Below are positions 57,069 through 64,000 of a DNA stretch of 64,000 nt, one piece after another. How positions within the stretch are numbered: the stretch's first letter is position 1; each line of letters starts with the position of its first letter. The notes below the pieces were generated by a model. That model had not been told where the DNA came from, searched no databases, and saw nothing but the letters and a program-made list of their open reading frames with translations. Both the position numbers and the translations under genes were made by a program. The stretch comes from Diogma glabrata (taxonomy: Eukaryota > Arthropoda > Insecta > Diptera > Cylindrotomidae), in NCBI GenBank assembly GCA_963693315.1, contig OY856186.1, forward strand, positions 234,988,604 through 235,052,603, written 5' to 3'.

Positions 57069-58595
57069 AAAAAGTCCAAGCGGCACGTATATCCGCTAGA
57101 AATAGGTAGATTTTCGAGATCGACAGTTTTGTGTGCCAGTAGAATCTGATGTATCAGATCAGTTTAAACAAAACAAAATAATTTCAAACAGATATCGAAC
57201 AAATTTTAAAAAGATAATTAGCTACCTACAAGCAAAATTATATCTATCCAATTTTGCAACAAACAAATATCAAATCTACCACAGAGCATGTGTGTGACAA
57301 TTTATGACACAAACCTACTCTATATGTCGTGCAATTACTGCAAAATATCAAAATAGTTTATTTCTAAGAAAAAAAAATTAATTTCTTCTATTCAAATTAT
57401 TTATATTTATTATTTTTTTGACTGTTATAAGGTTGACATTGACTGTTATAAGGTTTTTGGAAATTGTAGTAATGGATTGTTGCAAACCTTTTTGTTGAAG
57501 CCCACAAGTCAATAACCTCTAACTGCAGAGGTTTATATTTATAAGAAACGGATTAAAATTTTTCTACAGATTCTAAATTTATGAAGATTTTAAAAATATT
57601 AGTATCCCAACGGCCGTTATAACGGATTAAAAAAACTACTTTTTTTTCTAGTATAAAGCCTATAGTTCCTTAACCATGTGTCAGATTTTTCTGATTTACG
57701 AACTTGTCCAAGATATTAATAAAACACACATTTTTAAGAAAGGTTTTTTGATCTGGCTCCACAAATGCAACCGTGAGAGCGCCGGTTGATTCAAACGCAT
57801 TTCGTGTTTTACAAGCTTTTTTGTTGGAGCCACTCACTCAGAAACCTCCAACTGCAGAGGTTTTTTTTTGAAAGAAACTGATTAAAAAGGTTTCAAAAAT
57901 TCTAAATTTATGAAGTTTTTAAAAATATTAGAATCCAAACGGCCGTTATAACGGATCTAAAAAACAGAGTTTTTTTCTAGTATAAAGCTTCTAGTTTCTT
58001 AACCATGTGTTGGATTGAGCTGATTTACGAACTTGTCCAAGATATTAATAAAACGCACATTTTTAGAAAAGGTTTTCTGATCTGGCCTTATAAATGCGAC
58101 CGTGAGAGTGCCAGTTGTTTTAAAAAAAAAATTTTTTTTGCAAACTTTTTTGCTCAACTAACTGCAGAGGTCTATTTTAAAACAAATTGATAAAAAAGAT
58201 TCCAAAGATTCTAAATTTGTTAAATTTTTTGAAATATTAGTATCTAAACGGCCATAACGGCAAAAAATCAATTTTTTTCAGAAAAAAGCCTCTAGTTTCT
58301 TAACCACGTGTTGGATTTTGCTGATTCACGAACTTGTCCAAGATATTATTAAAACACACAAGTACAGAAAATTTTTTTGATCTAGCTCAACAAATGCGAC
58401 CGTGAGAGTCCCGGTCGTTTTCGTTATATCTCATATCGTTTATATACATATAAATATATATATATATAAATTTTTTTTTTTTTGTTTTTTTGTCTCCGCT
58501 TATCATATATAGTCGTTTGGCACAAAAATTTTTCCGAAATTCCGAGATGAAGCCCATTGCAATAGGTAGATTTTTATATGAAATCTACCTAAAAA
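57069..58595 (+). mobile_element. Non-autonomous element family X, copy 2
   Basis: Left end AAAAGTCCAAGCGGCACGTA, CCGCTAGAAATAGGTAGATTT. Right end AATAGGTAGATTTTTATATG, AAATCTACCT. It contains three tandem units of about 310-330 bp (57480-58430) that copy 1 does not show in this form. No coding capacity. Confidence 0.65.
57480..58430. repeat. Three tandem units of about 310-330 bp
   Basis: Each has AACTGCAGAGG (57521, 57849, 58159), GATTCTAAATTT, AACGGCC, CTAGTTTCTTAACCA, GAACTTGTCCAAGATATTA and CGTGAGAG in the same order. Confidence 0.85.
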
Positions 58596-58597
58596 TA

Positions 58598-58665
58598 AAT
58601 AAAGATTTAATATTGCTATCGTACTTACTAATATAGCGTACGAATTTCAATAACAAAAAATTAAA
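58598..58665. repeat. Direct repeat flanking family X copy 2 (right)
   Basis: AAATAAATAAAGATTTAATATT...GTACGAATTTCAATAACAAAAAATT, the partner of 56975-57055. Confidence 0.65.
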
Positions 58666-58800
58666 AAAAATTGGATAAATAGCACTAAAATTCAAGCGTG
58701 TATTTTAAATTGTAAAAATATGGAGGGGCTGAAATCTCACAGCTCTGAGATATCAAGACTTCGGTCTTGGTTAAGGATTTTGATATAGTTTTCGGCAAAA

Positions 58801-59000
58801 NNNNNNNNNNNNNNNNNNNNNNNNNNNNNNNNNNNNNNNNNNNNNNNNNNNNNNNNNNNNNNNNNNNNNNNNNNNNNNNNNNNNNNNNNNNNNNNNNNNN
58901 NNNNNNNNNNNNNNNNNNNNNNNNNNNNNNNNNNNNNNNNNNNNNNNNNNNNNNNNNNNNNNNNNNNNNNNNNNNNNNNNNNNNNNNNNNNNNNNNNNNN
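58801..59000. other. Assembly gap (200 N)
   Basis: Exactly 200 unknown bases. It falls at the left edge of a tandem repeat, where assembly often fails. Its true size is unknown. Confidence 1.
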
Positions 59001-60160
59001 AAACCGGATGCGTTTGCAGCTCATTTTAATTCAAAAGTTTCATCAAGTTCTCATGCGTTTGCGTAATGTAAATAACACCTATTTTTCAAATTTTCTTAAA
59101 AAAACTCAAAAAGTAAGATAGCAATTGTTTATACAAATGTCATTATAAATGGCTGACATGATGACAAACAAAATGGGAGGTAAATGATCTTGATAGCATT
59201 ATTTATTCTCGTAATATTTGCAAGAGATGATTTTCAGTTTTTTGGAAACCCCTAAAAAATAAATTATTTCATTAGAAAAGGACTGGACTGTAAGTAACGC
59301 CAAGATATATCGATTGTGACCATTGAAGTTGTAATCGGATCATCCATTGTTGAGAAAGCATGGGACAAATTTTCTTCCACTTACGACGATACTTACTCAC
59401 ATACCCACACAAACATACATACTGGCAGCTACAAATAGCCTAAACAGCTTCAGGAGTCTTGAAACGTAAACATATTATAAAAATTTCGATTTCGAAAATC
59501 GACCCAAAAACAATAACTTCTCATATCGGGAAGTTAATATTCAGTTGACCAGGAAATCTACTCTCGAACCTCTGACCTTTTTGTCAAATTTAGAAAATAA
59601 CTCAGGTTTTTGATATTCAAGTAAGCCCGCATGCGTTTGCAGCTCATTTACATTCAAAAGTTTCATCCAAATATCATGCGTTTGCATAAAGAAAATAACA
59701 CGTAGTTTTTTCACATTTTGTTAAATATCTCAAAAACTAAGATAGCAATTGTTTATACAAACCCTTATTATAAATGTCTGACATGATGACAAACAATATG
59801 GAAGCTTCATGACCTTGATAGCATTATTTAATCTCATGATATTTACAAGAGATGATTTTCAGTTTTTTGGAAACCATTAAAAAACAAATGATTTAATTTC
59901 GCTAGAAAAAGACTGGGCTCTAAGTTACGACAAGGTACATTGATTGCGACCATTTTTGTTAAAATCGACCCATCCGTTGTTGCGAAAGCGTTGGGCAAAA
60001 TTTCTGCATACAGCGATATACACACACATACATACAGACTGCTAGCTAAAAATAGTCTAAACAGCTTCAGGAGGTCATGAAACGTAAAGATATCATAAAA
60101 ATCCAATTTCGAAAATCGATCCAAAAACAATAACTTCCCATATCGGGAAGTTAATAAAAT
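59001..60160. repeat. Tandem dimer, period about 620 bp
   Basis: GCGTTTGCAGCTCATTT at 59009 and 59632, GATAGCAATTGTTTATACAAA at about 59118 and 59741, GAGATGATTTTCAGTTTTTTGG at about 59225 and 59848, and CATATCGGGAAGTTAAT ending near 59538 and 60154. Non-coding. The 119-codon frame at 59843 is not supported. Confidence 0.88.
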
Positions 60161-60239
60161 ATCGATATTCGGAAAAGTGGTGGAAAGATTATCATTGAAC
60201 ATTGTTTTGTATATCGATTCATAATTTAAATTATCTATA

Positions 60240-60475
60240 CCGCAGGAGGGATCGATTTTGATCGATTATGATCAATGTTGATCTACGGGTCTGACTACCC
60301 TGCGTACTCCAGTCCCTGCCATTGACATATGAGTTAGCGTGAGATATCACATACCACTGGCAATGGCAGGAGATGTCATTAGCCAAGATGATATCTTAGG
60401 GTGCTGGCGGACGAACTTTAATTAGTCAACGGCAGCACTTCCAGTTTTAGCTGGGCAGCGTTCCGTGGCGGTACC
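60240..60475 (-). repeat. Dispersed SINE-like repeat, copy 4 (reverse)
   Basis: Reverse complement contains GCTAAAACTGGAAGTGCTGC, CTAAGATATCATCTTGGC, TTGCCAGTGGTATGTGATAT, GGGACTGGAGTACGCAGGG and a 3' end GATCCCTCCTGCGGTA. It is the best preserved copy. The GC-richer sequence to about 60590 may belong to it or to the next LINE. Confidence 0.8.
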
Positions 60476-60779
60476 GCTCATTAGCTCTTCCGAGGAATCG
60501 GACCAACACGTAGTTATGTGTGGGCTTTGTGCCTCGATTGAGGTGGTGGGCGGTGCGTCTGGGGTGCGCTGCATCAGCTGGATTATTGGCACTTAGTTTT
60601 GTTTTGTTTTCTGCAAATTTCTCACATTTTGTTTTTCACTTATTGTTTTGTTATTATTTCTTCATCTTATCATGAAATATTGGCATATGTCATATTTTGT
60701 AGTATGATAGGATTTTTTTACTTAGTTATGCATTTTAAAATAAAACATAAAAAAATAAAATAAACATTTTGATATATAT

Positions 60780-61967
60780 ATGGCAGTACAACCGAAAAAA
60801 AATAAGTCTGCAAGTGGTAAAGCAAATTTGCGCAATCCACCCGCCCATAAAGCGGCACGTCCACGGAATTTGCAGGGACAAAACATATATGAATCAATCA
60901 AAAATTTTAAAATACATGTTCAAAACATCTGCGGATTGAACGCTAACCATGACCACGTGCAACATCATCTTGAGCACGACAAACCGAACATTCTATTCCT
61001 TACAGAAACACAAGTTTCTGAAAATTTTCTCTTTATAGAATCGCTTAATTCCAAATATAGGCTCGAATCAGCTTTCAAACTCCATCAGGGCATATGCGCA
61101 TTCATTCATGAGAGTGTTGCGTACACGCGCTTTCCAAATTTTGAACTACACGGTGATGGCTTCAATACAATGGTTTTAAGGATTTGTCTTCCAGAAATGA
61201 CTTTTTTTACAATAGCTTTATACCGGTCCCCCAACAAACGTAACCCAAACTTTTTTAATATACTGACAAAAATCATGCACGAGATTAGAGCAAAGTCCCC
61301 TAATTGTGAAGTTATCGTTACCGGTGACTTCAACGTCCACAACAAATCATGGTTGGAATTCTCCAAATCGACCGACGATGTTGACAATAGTGGAAAACTG
61401 GCAGAAATTTTTGCCGCGTCTCAGGGCCTATTCCAAATTGTTAAAAGCCCGACTTTCACTCCCCGTAATGGCGGTGATAATAGTTTTCTTTTAGATCTCT
61501 ATCTTACCACAATGCCAGATATTACGAGTGTCGATGTCGCGAAAGGTAGTATTGGAAATTCTGATCATTATTTAATCTCATCAGTTATCAAAACTGATTT
61601 ACTTAAAATTACAGCTCCCAAACCCCGTAAAATATTTCACTACTCAAAAATGGATAAGAGTGGTCTTCAAAATTTTTTCCATGGTTTCCCTTTCGACCGT
61701 CATTGTTTTTACACTGACAATGTAAATGTTTCTGCTCAAAACTTTACAGAAACCATCCAATTTGCTATCAATAAATTTGTCCCTTTCTCCATAGTAAAAC
61801 CCAAACAAAAATACTTGTATTCGAAAGCTGCCAAAACGGCACTTAGAAACAAACGTAGATCATTTAATATTTGGATTCATAACAAAACTCCCACTAATCG
61901 ATCCCAATATCTAAAGGCCAACAAAATATCTAATCAGATTATTATCAAACGAAAAGTCCGAAATTGA
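60780..61967 (+). pseudogene. CR1-like LINE endonuclease (395 codons)
   Basis: ATG at 60780 after an A-rich leader. Residues 1-45 are basic. The endonuclease follows: FKIHVQNICGLNA, ILFLTETQV, GICAFIHESVAYTR, ALYRSPNKRN, VIVTGDFNVHNKSW, LLDLYLTTMPD and GNSDHYLIS. The frame ends at TGA (61965-61967), and the next part continues in another frame, so the ORF is truncated by a frameshift near 61960. Confidence 0.88.
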
Positions 61968-63720
61968 CAGAGCGAAAGCCTCAAAACTTACGTCTATGTC
62001 TGTTTCTGACAAGAGTTTCTACAGTGCTATTAATTCTTTAAATTCTGGTACAAAATTTTCTATTCCCCCTATTATTGACGATTTAATCGTCAATGATCTC
62101 GCAAGAAAAGCTAACTTGTTCGCTGAACGCTTTGCTCTGAACTCCACTGTTTTGGAAACTCCTAAAGAAATACCCCAAATCCAGTCTTCAGGAGTTAATA
62201 TGAATGAACTTCACTTCAAATCCAAAATAGTCGCCAAGGGGTTAAACATCAACAAAGCATCAGGAATGGACAATATTCACCCATTATTTTAAAAACCTTT
62301 TCCAAAGAACTTGCACCAACTTTAACTAAAATATTCTACCAATCCTACAAATCTGGTATATTTCCCTCGTGCTGGAAGTTGGCAAATGTCCAGCCCGTCC
62401 CCAAAAAGGGACCAAAATCCGATATCTCAAATTATAGGCCAATAGCTTTACTATCGGTCCTATCCAAAGTCTACGAGCATTATATTTCTGGAAGAAAATC
62501 ATTTAATATCCGACAGCCAATACGGTTTTCGAAACAAAAGATCAACTACCGATCTATTAAACTATGTAGCGCATTGTTGGAACAGCATACTTGATAAAGG
62601 TGGTGAAACATACGTTATCGCTTTAGACATCTCCAAGGCATTCGATCAAGTCTGGCATGCCAACTTAATCAACAAGCTCGTTGCGTACGGTTTTCATCCC
62701 AATGTTGTGAAGCTGATTCAAAATTTTCTATCCAACCGATACATTTCGGTAACCTTAGACGGATTTTCTTCTGAGTCTAAACTAATTAAAGCTGGTGTAC
62801 CCCAAGGCTCAGTATTATCCCCAACCCTATTTTTGATTTATATCAACGAATTGTTGAAAATCACCAGTAACCCAATAAATAGTTTTGCAGATGATAGTAC
62901 TCTGCACAAGTAAAATGCACGAACGAATTAATCCTGCCCGGAGAGACGCTGCCATAAACATGAACAAAGACCTGAATAAAGTCGCCGACTGGGATGACCA
63001 AAACCTTGTCAATTTCAACTCCACCAAAACACAGCTGTTGATTGTTTCCAGATTAAAGACCGAGCTCCCCAAAGATATTTTATTTAGTATGTGTGATGAA
63101 CCAATGGGTGAATGTAAAAACATTCGTTTATTGGGTGTTACAGTTTCAAATGACCTACTCTGGAACGATCATGTAATGGCGATGGCAAAAAGTGCGTCTA
63201 AAAAACTCGGCCTCCTAAATAGATGCAAAAAATTTTTCACTCCATACCAATTGCTCCATGTTTATAAGTCCTATATTCGTCCCTGTATGGAGTACTGCTG
63301 TCAATTTTGGGGTGCTGCCTCTGTTTCCATCTTGGCCCTCTTGGACTCTGTTCAAAAGCGAGCTATACGAATTGTAGGTGATTGAACTTTGACATCAAAA
63401 CTTGATTCCCTACAACATCGTCGCACTGTTGCTGACCTCGTTGTTTTTTACAAATATCGTCATCAGCAGTGCTCAGATGAAATCAGCGGCATCATGCCTC
63501 AAACTTATTCTTAACCCCGTTCCACTCGGCAATCGGCTGCCGCAACCAGTGAAACGGTAAAGATCCCGCGCTGTCATACTGGCAGATCGCAGAGAGACTT
63601 CTTTGTCCGAACTGCGTACAAATGGAATAGTTTGCCGGAACACTTAGTCTCAGGTGGCTTCAACCCACAGATGTTTAAAAAAAGCGTTAATCTACACTTC
63701 AGAACGCCAGTTGTTGTGGG
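61968..63720 (+). pseudogene. CR1-like LINE reverse transcriptase (broken)
   Basis: RT in at least four frame segments. AKASKLTSMSVSDKSFYSAI to ASGMDNIHP (to 62292) is followed by a one-base loss. Next comes ILKTFSKELAPT...VPKKGPKSDISNYRPIALLS (to about 62490). Another shift leads to DSQYGFRNKRSTTDLLNY, IALDISKAFDQVWH, AGVPQGSVLSPTLFLIYINE and FADDSTLH (to 62913). A further shift precedes DLNKVADWDDQNLVNF, IRLLGVTVSNDLLWNDH and YKSYIRPCMEYCCQFW, then an in-frame TGA at 63383-63385. The C-terminal SLQHRRTVADLVVFYKY and FFVRTAYKWNSLP follow. Not functional. Confidence 0.88.
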
Positions 63721-63822
63721 ACCCAGGTCTAGACCTAGGTCTTAAAAGGTATTTATGTGTTGTTGTGACACATATTCTAAACCCTATTACACAACACATT
63801 TTATTAAAAAAAAAAAAAAAAA

Positions 63823-64000
63823 TGTGAAATAATTTTTGGCAAATTGACATTCGTCAATCAATTGATTTGCATTGAGATCTTTTGGGTATTTTGCGGTTAT
63901 TGCTTTGCAAGAATTAGCAATCTCTTCCTCACTCATTAAATTTAGATGTATCAAAAACGAGTACTAGGTATCTAGATCTTCATAAACTTTAGCACGCTCT
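63823..64000. other. Flanking sequence at window edge
   Basis: AT-rich, begins TGTGAAATAATTTTTGGC after the poly(A) tail. No feature recognised. Confidence 0.4.

Larger units (their letters stand above)
60476..63822 (+). mobile_element. CR1-like LINE (multiply frameshifted)
   Basis: A non-LTR element with an endonuclease ORF from 60780, RT pieces to about 63500, a C-terminal tail and a 3' UTR (TTAAAAGGTATTTATGTG, CCTATTACACAACACATTTT) ending in A17 at 63822. The 5' boundary is uncertain, between 60476 and 60600. ORF1 is absent, so it may be 5'-truncated before ORF2. It is related to, but clearly different from, the LINE at 42.9-46.6 kb. Confidence 0.85.

Noticed and set aside
58737..59066. 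Frames of 95 and 99 codons across the gap
   Set aside because: Most of their length is unknown bases (N).

Overview
This is a eukaryotic window, AT-rich and made almost entirely of repeats. I see no intact cellular gene. The mix fits an insect, probably a fly (Diptera): a LOA-type LINE whose ORF1 resembles the DUF4780 family, two CR1-like LINEs, Penelope-like elements (PLEs) with hammerhead-ribozyme cores, a gypsy-like LTR element that inserts at alternating pyrimidine/purine sites, tRNA-headed SINE-like sequences, and a decayed hAT-like transposon. The species call is inference. The density of nested elements suggests heterochromatin or a piRNA-cluster-like region, which sequence alone cannot prove.

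Left part (1-3689): a degenerate AT-rich minisatellite, a large inverted repeat at 1535-2745, then the first array of a 7-bp satellite (GATATGT). Next is a recent LTR retrotransposon in tandem form at 3690-15981, laid out as LTR, internal, LTR, internal, LTR. It sits inside the 7-bp satellite with a 4-bp target duplication (TATG). Each internal region has a primer binding site, a polypurine tract and one long ORF with a gypsy-Gag-like N-terminus. No protease, reverse transcriptase or integrase is visible, so it looks like a gag-only, non-autonomous family. The satellite resumes at 15982. A block of about 4.85 kb (3' end of the LTR element, LTR, satellite, unique sequence, 3' end of a LINE) is then repeated in tandem at 19386-24 kb, with a short templated filler at the junction.

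Middle part: a full-length LOA-type LINE lies on the minus strand at 23719-29080, bounded by a perfect 14-bp target duplication, and it interrupts a short host ORF. After about 5 kb of mostly unidentified AT-rich DNA comes a four-level nest. A dispersed SINE-like repeat (34130-34211 and 52776-52965) is split by a hAT-like transposon (34212-52775, 8-bp target duplication). That transposon contains a composite of three PLE copies (40274-52236, 12-bp target duplication). One PLE copy is in turn split by a CR1-like LINE (42871-46642). Only the third PLE copy has an uninterrupted full-length ORF (820 codons), and it carries a substitution in a conserved RT motif and another in its ribozyme core.

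Right part (52.8-64 kb): tRNA-like SINE heads, a LINE ORF1 remnant, a repeat family also present at 38.4 kb, a tandem triplet, a 200-bp assembly gap (58801-59000), a tandem dimer of about 620 bp, another copy of the dispersed repeat, and a second CR1-like LINE with several frameshifts (about 60.5-63.8 kb).

The coding sequences are those of selfish elements, and most are broken. The candidates that best repay a second look are the gag-only tandem LTR family and the ribozyme-bearing PLE composite. Near-identical tandem blocks could also be assembly products, so long-read support matters.
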